Positions 22,284 to 30,610 of a stretch of 51,306 bases of DNA are shown piece by piece (positions within the stretch are counted from its first letter, which is position 1; each line of letters opens with the position of its first letter). Source of the DNA: an uncultured Bacteroides sp. GTDB taxonomy: Bacteria > Bacteroidota > Bacteroidia > Bacteroidales > Bacteroidaceae. The DNA lies in contig NZ_CAUCSQ010000031.1 in NCBI RefSeq assembly GCF_958445495.1, forward strand, positions 1 through 51,306, read 5' to 3'. Position numbers and translations under genes: made by a program. The notes under the pieces are model-generated. The model saw only the letters and a list, made by a program, of their open reading frames with translations. It was not told where the DNA came from and ran no database searches.

Positions 22284-23516
22284 ATGTTTGCTGAAATTAT
22301 TACCATCGGCGACGAATTGTTGATTGGACAGGTCGTTGATACCAATTCCGCCTGGATGGGGCAGGAATTGAACAAAATAGGTATTGAGGTTCTCCGCATC
22401 GTTTCAATCCGCGACCGGGAAGAGGAGATTACGGAAGCGGTTGACAACGCGATGAAAAGGGTGGATATCGTCCTGGTGACCGGAGGGCTGGGCCCCACCA
22501 AAGACGACATTACCAAACAGACGTTATGCAAATACTTTCATACGGGACTGGTATTCAACGAAGAAGTCTTTGAGAACGTGAAGCGGGTATTGGCCGGGAA
22601 AATACCGATGAACGCCCTGAACAGGAGCCAGGCGATGGTTCCTGAAGGCTGCACGGTAATCAATAATCCGGTAGGAAGCGCTCCCGTAAGCTGGTTTGAA
22701 AGGGAAGGGAAGGTGCTTGTCTCCATGCCGGGGGTTCCGCAGGAGATGAAGGCGGTAATGACGGAATCGGTATTGCCCGGATTACAGAGGAAGTTCCGGA
22801 CAGATGTCATCATGCACCGGACGTTCCTCGTGCAGCATTATCCGGAATCCGTATTGGCGGAAAAACTGGAGCCGTGGGAAACCGCACTTCCGGAAAGCAT
22901 AAAACTGGCGTATCTGCCCAAACTGGGGATTATCCGCCTGAGGCTGACGGGACGCGGGCAAGTGAAAGAAGAGGTTGAAGCGCTTCTCGACCGGGAGAAG
23001 GCCGGATTGGAAGAAATACTCGGTGAGGACATTTTCTGCGAAGAGGATATTCCGGTCGAAACGATTGTCGGCGAGCTCCTGAAAAAGAAGAATTTAACCG
23101 TATCCACCGCAGAAAGCTGCACGGGAGGAAGCATCGCCGCCCGGCTGACTTCCATCGCCGGAAGTTCCGGATATTTCAAAGGAAGCATAGTGGCGTATTC
23201 CAATGAGGTAAAAACCGGGCTTCTGCACGTCTCTTCCGAAACATTGGAAAAACACGGGGCGGTGAGCGAAGAAACCGTTGTCGAAATGGTGAAAGGCGCG
23301 ATGAAAGCGCTGAAAACAGATTGTGCGGTCGCTACCTCAGGAATAGCCGGGCCCGGAGGGGGCAGCCCGGAAAAACCGGTAGGGACAGTTTGGATAGCTG
23401 CCGGTTATAAAAACGAAATCCGTACTTACAGGCAGGAAACAAACCGCGGAAGAGCCATGAATATCGAAAGGGCCGGCAATAATGCCTTGCTAATGCTGCG
23501 AGATTTGCTCAAATAA
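22284..23516 (+). CDS. cinA: CinA family protein (NMN amidohydrolase / competence-damage protein)
   Basis: Cytoplasmic two-domain CinA of 410 aa. The N-terminal molybdopterin-binding-like COG1058 domain (about 1-170) has EIITIGDELLIGQVVDTNS, VLVTGGLGPTKDDITK and SMPGVPQEM. The C-terminal CinA/PncC domain (about 255-408) has TVSTAESCTGGSIAARLTSI and ATSGIAGPGGGSPEKPVGTVW. The C-terminal domain deamidates nicotinamide mononucleotide; the N-terminal domain has ADP-ribose pyrophosphatase activity in some homologues. No TAnnTTTG promoter is visible between the repeat array and ATG, so read-through from tsaD is possible. Full length. Confidence 0.93.
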   Translation: MFAEIITIGDELLIGQVVDTNSAWMGQELNKIGIEVLRIVSIRDREEEITEAVDNAMKRVDIVLVTGGLGPTKDDITKQTLCKYFHTGLVFNEEVFENVKRVLAGKIPMNALNRSQAMVPEGCTVINNPVGSAPVSWFEREGKVLVSMPGVPQEMKAVMTESVLPGLQRKFRTDVIMHRTFLVQHYPESVLAEKLEPWETALPESIKLAYLPKLGIIRLRLTGRGQVKEEVEALLDREKAGLEEILGEDIFCEEDIPVETIVGELLKKKNLTVSTAESCTGGSIAARLTSIAGSSGYFKGSIVAYSNEVKTGLLHVSSETLEKHGAVSEETVVEMVKGAMKALKTDCAVATSGIAGPGGGSPEKPVGTVWIAAGYKNEIRTYRQETNRGRAMNIERAGNNALLMLRDLLK

Positions 23517-23557
23517 GGGAAAATTGGTGTCAGAAAGTGAATTATTTTATGAAATTC

Positions 23558-23588
23558 TTGTTTTATACGGATAAAAGTGCTTACTTTG
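23558..23588 (+). promoter_or_regulatory. Promoter of the rpmB operon
   Basis: TTG (23558-23560), 20 bases, TTACTTTG (23581-23588), one mismatch from TAnnTTTG. It lies 50 nt before rpmB. Confidence 0.55.
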
Positions 23589-23638
23589 CGTCCTGTTTGA
23601 AAGAAGTATAGATATAAAACTATAAAAATAAGATAGAA

Positions 23639-23899
23639 ATGTCGAAGATTTGTCAAATTACCGGAAAGAAAGCCATGATTGGCAACAATGTTTCACACTC
23701 AAAGAGAAGAACTAAAAGAACCTTTGATTTGAACTTGTTTAACAAAAAGTTCTATTATGTAGAACAAGATTGTTGGATCAGCCTTAGCATTTGTGCTAAC
23801 GGGTTGCGTATTATCAACAAAAAAGGACTGGATGCTGCGCTGACTGAAGCAGTGGCTAAAGGTTATTGTGATTGGAAAAGCATTAAAGTAATCGGCTAA
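23639..23899 (+). CDS. rpmB: 50S ribosomal protein L28
   Basis: bL28 of the large ribosomal subunit, 86 aa, starting MSKICQITGKKAMIGNNVSHS and with the typical KRRTKRTFDLNLFNKKFY segment. The length is normal for Bacteroidetes. It heads a small translation operon (rpmB, rpmG, DUF4295) ending in a terminator at 24311-24348. The first Cys pair pattern of zinc-binding L28 variants is reduced: one Cys at position 5 and none at the usual CxxC partner. Confidence 0.97.
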   Translation: MSKICQITGKKAMIGNNVSHSKRRTKRTFDLNLFNKKFYYVEQDCWISLSICANGLRIINKKGLDAALTEAVAKGYCDWKSIKVIG

Positions 23900-23920
23900 A
23901 CGTAGAGGAGAAAACTTACA

Positions 23921-24109
23921 ATGGCAAAGAAAGCAAAAGGTAACAGAGTACAAGTGATTCTGGAATGTACAGAACACAAAGACAGTGGAATGCCGGGAAC
24001 ATCTCGTTATATCACAACTAAGAACAGAAAGAATACTACAGAAAGACTTGAGTTGAAAAAATACAACCCGATTCTGAAGAGAGTAACAGTACACAAGGAA
24101 ATTAAATAA
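23921..24109 (+). CDS. rpmG: 50S ribosomal protein L33
   Basis: bL33 of the large subunit, 62 aa: MAKKAKGNRVQVILECTEHK, then GTSRYITTKNRKNTTERLELKKYNP as in the family. Only one Cys (Cys16) is present, so this is a zinc-free type. It is 21 nt after rpmB and 16 nt before the DUF4295 gene. The Bacteroidetes version is slightly longer than the 50-55 aa E. coli protein. Confidence 0.97.
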   Translation: MAKKAKGNRVQVILECTEHKDSGMPGTSRYITTKNRKNTTERLELKKYNPILKRVTVHKEIK

Positions 24110-24125
24110 TAAAGTAGTATAACCC

Positions 24126-24284
24126 ATGGCAAAGAAAACAGTAGCAAGTTTGCACGAAGGTTCTAAAGAAGGTCGTGCTTATACCAAGGTTATCAAAATG
24201 GTAAAATCTCCGAAAACTGGAGCATACGTTTTTGATGAACAAATGGTTCCTAATGAAAAAGTACAAGACTTTTTCAAAAAATAA
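24126..24284 (+). CDS. DUF4295 small ribosome-associated protein
   Basis: A 52 aa basic protein, MAKKTVASLHEGSKEGRAY, then TKVIKMVKSPKTGAYVFDEQMVP and ending VQDFFKK. It matches the DUF4295 family that follows rpmG throughout Bacteroidetes. I recall that a Flavobacterium ribosome structure placed this family in the large subunit as a phylum-specific protein (bL38); that identification is from memory. ATG 24126 lies 16 nt after rpmG. It is short and so easily missed by gene finders with a 60-codon limit. Confidence 0.9.
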   Translation: MAKKTVASLHEGSKEGRAYTKVIKMVKSPKTGAYVFDEQMVPNEKVQDFFKK

Positions 24285-24310
24285 TCGAAATAGCATATAC
24301 GCTATAACTG

Positions 24311-24348
24311 CAAAATCCTCTCATTGGCGAACAATGAGGGGATTTTTT
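24311..24348 (+). terminator. Terminator of the rpmB-rpmG-DUF4295 operon
   Basis: CAAAATCCTCTCATTG (24311-24326) pairs with CAATGAGGGGATTTTTT (24332-24348), a strong stem with a T tract. Confidence 0.85.
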
Positions 24349-24383
24349 ATTGCTTCTTTTTTTACTTTTCCAATCCTTTGTTA

Positions 24384-24391
24384 TATCTTTG
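24384..24391 (+). promoter_or_regulatory. -7 box of the ftsY operon
   Basis: TATCTTTG followed by T, 33 nt before ATG 24424. A T-rich -33 area (TTTAC at 24361) is at the right spacing. Confidence 0.55.
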
Positions 24392-24423
24392 TAGCATAAT
24401 GTATTATACAAACAACTGTTTAT

Positions 24424-25383
24424 ATGGGATTTTTTAGTTTTTTTTCAAAGGAAAAGAAGGAAACCTTAGATAGGGGATTATCTAAAACGAAAGAGAGCGT
24501 ATTCAGCAAAATCGCTCGTGCCGTAGCCGGCAAGTCAAAGGTGGACGACGAAGTATTGGATAATCTGGAAGAGGTATTGATTACCTCGGACGTAGGTGTG
24601 GAAACAACCCTGAATATCATCAAGCGCATTGAAAAACGCGCCGCAACAGATAAATATGTAAATACCCAGGAACTGAATCATATCTTACGGGACGAGATAG
24701 CCGCTTTGCTGACCGAAAACAATTCGGACGACGTAGCCGACTTCGACGTTCCCGTCCAACGGAAACCTTACGTTATCATGGTGGTAGGAGTCAACGGGGT
24801 AGGAAAGACTACGACTATCGGAAAGCTGGCATATCAATTTAAAAAAGCCGGCAAGTCCGTTTATCTGGGAGCCGCCGACACATTCCGCGCCGCTGCCGTG
24901 GAACAGTTGATGATTTGGGGCGAACGGGTAGGGGTGCCTGTGGTCAAACAGAAAATGGGGGCGGACCCGGCATCCGTCGCTTATGATACGCTGAGTTCTG
25001 CTGTCGCCAATAATGCGGATGTCGTCATTATCGACACGGCGGGGCGTTTGCACAACAAAGTGGGCCTGATGAACGAGCTGACTAAAATAAAGAATGTAAT
25101 GAAGAAGGTAGTACCTGACGCACCGGACGAGGTTTTGCTGGTATTGGACGGTTCTACCGGACAGAATGCATTCGAGCAGGCCAAACAGTTCACCCTGGCA
25201 ACGGAAGTCACGGCAATGGCTATCACCAAACTTGACGGAACCGCCAAAGGCGGAGTGGTTATCGGCATCTCCGACCAATTCAAAATTCCCGTTAAATATA
25301 TCGGCTTAGGCGAAGGCATGGAGGATTTGCAAGTGTTCCGCAAAAATGAATTTGTCGATTCCCTGTTTGGAGAGAATGCATGA
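24424..25383 (+). CDS. ftsY: Signal recognition particle receptor FtsY
   Basis: Membrane-associated SRP-receptor GTPase that docks ribosome-nascent-chain-SRP complexes at the translocon. The 319 aa product lacks the long acidic A domain of E. coli FtsY and starts with a short amphipathic MGFFSFFSKEKKE. The NG domain shows G1 GVNGVGKTTT (122-131), AADTFRAAAVEQL, DTAGRLHNK, the TKLDGTAKGG motif and the C-terminal GLGEGMEDLQ..F. It is complete. It overlaps rimO by 4 nt (ATGA), so the two are co-translated. Confidence 0.97.
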   Translation: MGFFSFFSKEKKETLDRGLSKTKESVFSKIARAVAGKSKVDDEVLDNLEEVLITSDVGVETTLNIIKRIEKRAATDKYVNTQELNHILRDEIAALLTENNSDDVADFDVPVQRKPYVIMVVGVNGVGKTTTIGKLAYQFKKAGKSVYLGAADTFRAAAVEQLMIWGERVGVPVVKQKMGADPASVAYDTLSSAVANNADVVIIDTAGRLHNKVGLMNELTKIKNVMKKVVPDAPDEVLLVLDGSTGQNAFEQAKQFTLATEVTAMAITKLDGTAKGGVVIGISDQFKIPVKYIGLGEGMEDLQVFRKNEFVDSLFGENA

Positions 25384-26690
25384 AAAGAAAAGGGGTAGAT
25401 ATAATCACTTTAGGATGTTCTAAAAATCTGGTAGACTCGGAACAGTTGATGCGTCAACTGGAGGAAGCGGGATACAGCGTAACGCATGATGCCGAAAACC
25501 CGCAAGGGGAAATCGCGGTAATCAACACGTGCGGGTTCATCGGCGATGCCAAGGAGGAGTCTATCAACATGATTCTGGAGTTTGCGGAAAGAAAGGAGGA
25601 GGGCGGCCTTAAAAAACTTTTTGTAATGGGGTGTCTTTCCGAGCGTTATCTTAAAGAGCTGGCAATCGAGATTCCGCAGGTAGACAAGTTCTACGGTAAA
25701 TTCAACTGGAAGGAGCTTTTGCAGGATTTGGGAAAATCGTACCGGGAAGAGTTGTACATCGAACGTACATTAACGACTCCCGGACATTATGCCTATCTGA
25801 AGATATCGGAGGGGTGCGACCGCAAATGTTCTTATTGCGCCATTCCTATCATCACGGGACGCCATACGTCCAGACCGATGGAGGAAATCGTGGATGAAGT
25901 GCGCTATCTGGTATCGCAGGGCGTGAAAGAATTTCAGGTGATTGCACAGGAATTGACTTATTATGGCGTTGATTTGTATAAGAAACAGATGCTTCCGGAA
26001 CTTATCGAACGTATCTCGGAAGTGCCGGGAGTGGAATGGATTCGTTTGCATTATGCATATCCGGCGCATTTTCCGGACGATTTGTTCCGTGTGATGCGCG
26101 AGCGCGACAATGTATGCAAATACATGGATATCGCCTTGCAGCATATCAGCGACAACATGTTGAAGCTGATGCGGCGCCAGGTAACGAAAGAGGATACATA
26201 CAGGCTGATAGAGAAATTCCGTAAGGAGGTTCCCGGCATTCATCTGCGGACGACCTTGATGGTGGGGCATCCGGGAGAAACGGAGGAGGATTTTGAGGAG
26301 TTGAAAGAGTTTGTGCGGAAAGTGCGTTTCGACAGAATGGGGGCTTTCGCTTATTCGGAAGAGGAAGGCACGTACGCTGCCAAGGCTTACAAGGATTCTA
26401 TTCCGCAAGATGTAAAACAGGCCAGGCTTGATGAACTGATGGATATCCAGCAGGGTATTTCCGCGGAATTAAGCGCCGGGAAAATCGGCAAACGGATGAG
26501 GGTTATCATCGACCGTACGGAAGGCGACTATTATATCGGGCGCACCGAATTCGACTCGCCGGAGGTTGACCCGGAGGTTTTGATTAACCGGCTCGAAAGG
26601 AAACTTGAGGCGGGCAGGTTTTACCAGGCGGAGATTGTGGACGCCGACGATTTTGATTTATACGCAAAGATTATAGATGACTATGAATAA
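25380..26690 (+). CDS. rimO: Ribosomal protein S12 methylthiotransferase RimO
   Basis: Radical-SAM methylthiotransferase that modifies an Asp of ribosomal protein S12. The 436 aa product has three parts. The UPF0004 domain (LGCSKNLVDSE, INTCGFIGDAKEES, VMGCLSERY) holds the auxiliary cluster cysteines. The radical-SAM core has SEGCDRKCSYCAIP with Cys146, Cys150 and Cys153. The C-terminal TRAM domain (about 370-436) is also present. GFIGDAKEES and the S12-type sequence distinguish it from MiaB. It overlaps ftsY (4 nt) and the HU gene (14 nt), so it is the middle of a tight operon. Confidence 0.96.
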   Translation: MKRKGVDIITLGCSKNLVDSEQLMRQLEEAGYSVTHDAENPQGEIAVINTCGFIGDAKEESINMILEFAERKEEGGLKKLFVMGCLSERYLKELAIEIPQVDKFYGKFNWKELLQDLGKSYREELYIERTLTTPGHYAYLKISEGCDRKCSYCAIPIITGRHTSRPMEEIVDEVRYLVSQGVKEFQVIAQELTYYGVDLYKKQMLPELIERISEVPGVEWIRLHYAYPAHFPDDLFRVMRERDNVCKYMDIALQHISDNMLKLMRRQVTKEDTYRLIEKFRKEVPGIHLRTTLMVGHPGETEEDFEELKEFVRKVRFDRMGAFAYSEEEGTYAAKAYKDSIPQDVKQARLDELMDIQQGISAELSAGKIGKRMRVIIDRTEGDYYIGRTEFDSPEVDPEVLINRLERKLEAGRFYQAEIVDADDFDLYAKIIDDYE

Positions 26691-26955
26691 TAAGGAATTT
26701 ACATCTGAACTGGCTGAAAGACTGGGATATACCATCAAGGATATGTCTGAACTGATTGCTTCTTTACTGGCTGATATGACGCAGGAACTGGAGGAAGGAA
26801 ATATTATTGCAATTCAGGGATTCGGCTCTTTCGAAGTAAAAAAGAAGGCGGAGCGTATCTCTATCAATCCGGTAAGCAAGCAACGTACTTTGATTCCTCC
26901 CAAACTGGTATTGTCTTATAAACCGAGCAATACACTGAAAGATAAGTTTAAATAA
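26677..26955 (+). CDS. HU-family DNA-binding protein
   Basis: Nucleoid-associated histone-like protein of 92 aa: N-terminal helices (FTSELAERLGYTIKDMSELIASLLADM), the GFGSFEVKKKAER arm base, and INPVSKQRTLIPPKLVLSYKPSNTLKD. The usual arm motif (NPxTG) reads NPVSKQ, so it belongs to the variant Bacteroidetes HU group. It starts at ATG 26677 inside rimO, with ATG 26683 as alternative. It is followed 12 nt later by a second HU-domain protein with a membrane and LysM part. Confidence 0.9.
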   Translation: MTMNNKEFTSELAERLGYTIKDMSELIASLLADMTQELEEGNIIAIQGFGSFEVKKKAERISINPVSKQRTLIPPKLVLSYKPSNTLKDKFK

Positions 26956-26967
26956 ATATTTCCCGTT

Positions 26968-28425
26968 ATGAATGAAAGACTGACAATTCAAGACCTTACT
27001 GACTTATTGGCCTCTAAACATAGCATGACCAAGAAGGACGCTGAGGCATTCGTTAAGGAGTTTTTCCTCTTAATCGAACAGGCTTTGGAAAACGAAAAGA
27101 CTGTAAAAATCAAAGGATTGGGAACTTTCAAACTCATTGATGTGGATAGCCGGGAAAGCGTGAATGTCAACACGGGCGAACGTTTTCAAATCAAGGGACA
27201 TACCAAGGTCTCATTTTCTCCGGACGCGAGCCTGCGGGATACTATCAACAAGCCTTTCGCACATTTTGAAACTGTCGTATTGAATGAGAATACGATATTG
27301 GAGGATACTCCGATAGAGGAATCGGAAGAGGAGGAAACGGGCGAGGAGCTTTCCGAGCCTGTCATGACGGATAACGGGAAAAAGGAGAGGGTGCAGGAAG
27401 AGGTTTCCGACGCCATCGTTAAGGAAGAATTTGCTGCGGAAGGGACGTTGCAGGAGGAGAGCCCGGAGGAAGAGGCAACGGGACAGCCTGCCGAGACAGT
27501 AGTTGAAGACCCGGTTGAGGAAATTGCCGTGCCGGAATCGATGTCTGCCGAAAAGACGGAGGCGGAACAGCAGCCGAAAGAGCAAGCCGGAACAGACATC
27601 GGTATTGAAGAAACGGAAGGCGGGCAATCCGGGAAACAGCAGGCAGATGAAATCAAGGCGGAAAAGAAGACGGAAACGGAAAAAGAAGAAATTCCTCCTG
27701 TAACGACCGGGCAATTGCAACCGCAACAGCCTGCCAAAGGGAGAATTACGGCAGAGGAGATTATCGAACGGGAACTTTTAAAGGCGAACCGGAAAACGGA
27801 GGTTTCTGCACCGCTGCGGCATAAGGAGATGAAAACGGACAAATCCGCACCGGCTGCCACCGGAAAGGGGGGGAAGGAAAAGAATCCCGATGGAGAGAAA
27901 TCTCCCGTTCCCTACTTAATCGCCGTTATTGTCATCGTATTATTGCTGTGCGGTGGGGTTGTGCTGTTTATTTATTATCCGGATTTGTTTTCTTCTTCAT
28001 CCGGCAAGGATACTCTTGACATGCCGGCTGCGACAAGCCAGCCGATTCAACCGGAAATGCAGCTTTCCGACACTATCGCCCGCAAGGATACCGTAGCGGA
28101 GGTTTTACCTGCCGCACAGAAAACGGTTGCCGGACCGGTTGCTGAAAAAAAGGAAGCTGTTTCTCCCGTAAAAAATGAAAACAAAACCGCCCGGCAGCAA
28201 TCTCCGGTCTCCGCCTATTCCGATTCCGCGTCTTACAAGATTACGGGAACCAAAACGAAATATACAATCAAGGAGGGTGAGACATTGACAAGGGTGTCTT
28301 TACGTTTTTACGGGACAAAAGCGATGTGGCCATACATCGTGAAACATAATCCGAAGGTTATCAAAAACCCGAATAACGTGCCTTACGGAACTACAATCAA
28401 AATACCGGAGCTTACAAAGGAATAG
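26968..28425 (+). CDS. HU-domain / transmembrane / LysM fusion protein
   Basis: A 485 aa protein with an unusual order. An HU-like DNA-binding domain comes first (about 1-95: TKKDAEAFVKEFFLLIEQALEN, KIKGLGTFKLIDVDSRES, FSPDASLRDTINKPF). A long acidic Glu/Thr-rich linker (about 100-300) and one TM helix (about 314-337, AVIVIVLLLCGGVVLFIYY) follow. A Lys/Thr linker then leads to a C-terminal LysM domain (about 430-482, KYTIKEGETLTRVSLRFYGTKAMWPYIVKHN). Predicted topology puts HU in the cytoplasm and LysM on peptidoglycan. It may tie nucleoid to cell wall, or the HU fold may now bind something else. Such fusions exist in other Bacteroides, from memory. Confidence 0.85.
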   Translation: MNERLTIQDLTDLLASKHSMTKKDAEAFVKEFFLLIEQALENEKTVKIKGLGTFKLIDVDSRESVNVNTGERFQIKGHTKVSFSPDASLRDTINKPFAHFETVVLNENTILEDTPIEESEEEETGEELSEPVMTDNGKKERVQEEVSDAIVKEEFAAEGTLQEESPEEEATGQPAETVVEDPVEEIAVPESMSAEKTEAEQQPKEQAGTDIGIEETEGGQSGKQQADEIKAEKKTETEKEEIPPVTTGQLQPQQPAKGRITAEEIIERELLKANRKTEVSAPLRHKEMKTDKSAPAATGKGGKEKNPDGEKSPVPYLIAVIVIVLLLCGGVVLFIYYPDLFSSSSGKDTLDMPAATSQPIQPEMQLSDTIARKDTVAEVLPAAQKTVAGPVAEKKEAVSPVKNENKTARQQSPVSAYSDSASYKITGTKTKYTIKEGETLTRVSLRFYGTKAMWPYIVKHNPKVIKNPNNVPYGTTIKIPELTKE

Positions 28426-28434
28426 TATGATAAT

Positions 28435-28475
28435 CTTCACCCGGTCAATGCTGGTAATGTGTTGGCCGGGTGAAG
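28435..28475 (+). terminator. Hairpin after the HU-LysM gene
   Basis: CTTCACCCGG (28435-28444) pairs with CCGGGTGAAG (28466-28475). It is GC-rich and 10 nt after the stop. The T tract is weak, so it may act as an attenuating stem or a 3' end-stabilising hairpin. Confidence 0.65.
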
Positions 28476-28548
28476 TGTTATGCAAGTGCAAAAGCGTATG
28501 AAAGTACCTTAATCTAAAGACTTCGCATTGTTTTTTAATAAAAATTAG

Positions 28549-28579
28549 TTGCAATCGTTAATTATATGGCGTACTTTTG
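28549..28579 (+). promoter_or_regulatory. Promoter of the moxR-bat operon
   Basis: TTG (28549-28551), 20 bases, TACTTTTG (28572-28579): a textbook Bacteroides primary-sigma promoter, giving a leader of about 75 nt before ATG 28661. Confidence 0.75.
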
Positions 28580-28660
28580 GGAGCAAAATAAGAAGCCCCG
28601 CTTGCGCGTTAAGGCTTACATCAAATAAATGGGATTTAAATAATAAAATATTAAGTATTT

Positions 28661-29656
28661 ATGGCTGAATCAATAGATATCCGCGAGTTAAATGAGCGGA
28701 TTGAAAGACAAAGTGCTTTCGTTACCAATCTTACGACAGGAATGGACCAGATTATCGTTGGTCAGAAACATTTGGTTGAATCACTCCTTATCGGGCTGCT
28801 CTCTGACGGTCATGTCCTCCTGGAAGGTGTGCCCGGTCTGGCAAAAACGTTGGCTATCAAAACGCTTGCTTCTCTGATTGACGCCAAATATAGCCGTATT
28901 CAGTTTACGCCGGACTTGTTGCCCGCAGACGTTATAGGTACGATGGTTTACAGCCAGAAGGATGAATCTTTCAAGGTGCAAAAGGGACCGATTTTCGCCA
29001 ACTTTGTATTGGCGGACGAAATTAACCGCGCTCCTGCCAAAGTTCAGAGTGCTTTGCTGGAAGCGATGCAGGAACGTCAGGTCACTATCGGTAAAGAGAC
29101 ATTCGCATTGCCCGAACCTTTCCTGGTACTGGCTACCCAGAATCCTATCGAACAGGAAGGTACGTATCCGCTTCCCGAAGCGCAGGTAGACCGTTTCATG
29201 CTGAAAGTGGTCATTGACTATCCGAAACTGGAAGAGGAGAAACTGATTATCCGCCAGAATATCAACGGGGAAAGGGTCAATGTAAGGCCGATTCTGAGAG
29301 CGGAAGAAATTATTGAGGCACGCAAGGTGGTCCGTCAGGTATATCTGGATGAGAAAATCGAACGGTATATCGTAGATATCGTGTTTGCGACCCGTTTCCC
29401 GGAAAAATACGACCTCAAAGAGCTGAAAGACATGATAGGATTCGGCGGTTCGCCACGTGCGTCTATCAATCTGGCTCTGGCGGCCCGCACATACGCATTC
29501 ATCAAACGTCGCGGTTACGTGATTCCGGAAGATGTGCGCGCCGTAGCGCATGATGTGCTTCGCCACCGTATCGGACTGACTTATGAAGCGGAAGCTAACA
29601 ATCTGACTTCGGACGAGATTGTCAGCAAAATCTTAAACAAGGTTGAAGTGCCTTAA
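28661..29656 (+). CDS. MoxR-family AAA+ ATPase
   Basis: Cytoplasmic MoxR-type AAA+ ATPase of 331 aa: Walker A HVLLEGVPGLAKTLA, FTPDLLPADVIGTMVY, Walker B FVLADEINRAPAKVQSALLEAMQE (first part DE), sensor 1 ATQNPIEQEGTYPLPEAQVDRF and the C-terminal lid (GGSPRASINLALAARTYA). MoxR ATPases act as chaperones for VWA-domain partners. Such partners (DUF58, BatA, BatB) follow directly. It is the first gene of the operon described in B. fragilis as aerotolerance (Bat). Gap of 84 nt to the next gene. Confidence 0.95.
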   Translation: MAESIDIRELNERIERQSAFVTNLTTGMDQIIVGQKHLVESLLIGLLSDGHVLLEGVPGLAKTLAIKTLASLIDAKYSRIQFTPDLLPADVIGTMVYSQKDESFKVQKGPIFANFVLADEINRAPAKVQSALLEAMQERQVTIGKETFALPEPFLVLATQNPIEQEGTYPLPEAQVDRFMLKVVIDYPKLEEEKLIIRQNINGERVNVRPILRAEEIIEARKVVRQVYLDEKIERYIVDIVFATRFPEKYDLKELKDMIGFGGSPRASINLALAARTYAFIKRRGYVIPEDVRAVAHDVLRHRIGLTYEAEANNLTSDEIVSKILNKVEVP

Positions 29657-29740
29657 TCTGTAGTTATGACACAGCCGACAGGTAGCCGGGAACATATCGT
29701 GTCGGCTACTTGGCTATTTACTATTTTAACTACTGTATAA

Positions 29741-30610
29741 ATGGAAACAAGTGAAATACTGAAGAAAGTTCGCCAGATTGAAATCAAGACACGGGGATTA
29801 TCCAACAATATCTTTGCAGGCCAATATCATTCGGCTTTTAAAGGCAGGGGGATGTCTTTCTCGGAAGTCCGTGAATATCAATTCGGCGATGACATACGCG
29901 ACATTGACTGGAATGTGACGGCACGCTTCAACAAACCTTATGTCAAGGTGTTTGAAGAGGAACGTGAACTGACGGTCATGTTGATGGTCGATGTTTCCGG
30001 AAGTTTGGAGTTTGGCACGGTCAAGCAGTTGAAGAAGGATATGGTTACGGAGATTGCCGCAACTCTCGCTTTCTCTGCCATCCAGAATAATGATAAAATC
30101 GGCGTGATTTTCTTTTCCGACCGGATTGAGAAGTTTATCCCTCCTAAAAAAGGACGTAAACATATTTTGTACATCATCCGGGAGCTGATTGATTTCCGAC
30201 CGGAGAGCCGCCGTACCAATATCCGTCTGGCACTGGAATATCTGACGAATGTCATGAAAAGGCGTTGCACAGCATTTATCTTATCCGATTTCATTGACGG
30301 GGAGAGTTTCAAAAATGCTTTGACTATCGCTAACCGGAAGCATGATGTGGTAGCATTACAGGTGTATGACAGACGTGTCTGCGAACTTCCTCCGGTGGGA
30401 TTGATGCGGATAAAGGATGCGGAAACAGGCCATGAACAATGGATAGATACATCTTCCAAAGCGGTGCGCCGGGCACATCGGGACTGGTGGCTGCAGAAAC
30501 AGGCGGAACTGAATGATACGTTTACCAAGAGTAATGTGGATTCCGTGTCTGTGAGAACCGACCAGGATTACGTAAAGGCATTGTTGAATTTATTTGCCAA
30601 ACGAAATTAA
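29741..30610 (+). CDS. DUF58 (VWA-like) protein
   Basis: Cytoplasmic DUF58-family protein of 289 aa. The DUF58 signature is FSEVREYQFGDDIRDIDWNVTARFNKPYVKVFEEERE (in pieces, about 39-75). A VWA-like fold with a MIDAS start MVDVSGS follows (about 83-89). It is a standard partner of MoxR ATPases and sits second in the operon. Its stop codon shares a base with the ATG of the next gene (TAATG), implying coupled translation. Metal binding is likely since DxSxS is intact; the substrate is unknown. Confidence 0.92.
   Translation: METSEILKKVRQIEIKTRGLSNNIFAGQYHSAFKGRGMSFSEVREYQFGDDIRDIDWNVTARFNKPYVKVFEEERELTVMLMVDVSGSLEFGTVKQLKKDMVTEIAATLAFSAIQNNDKIGVIFFSDRIEKFIPPKKGRKHILYIIRELIDFRPESRRTNIRLALEYLTNVMKRRCTAFILSDFIDGESFKNALTIANRKHDVVALQVYDRRVCELPPVGLMRIKDAETGHEQWIDTSSKAVRRAHRDWWLQKQAELNDTFTKSNVDSVSVRTDQDYVKALLNLFAKRN

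Noticed and set aside
23699..24127. Minus-strand open frame of 142 codons
   Set aside because: It is antisense to rpmB, rpmG and the DUF4295 gene and has a Phe/Cys/Ser-rich shadow composition.
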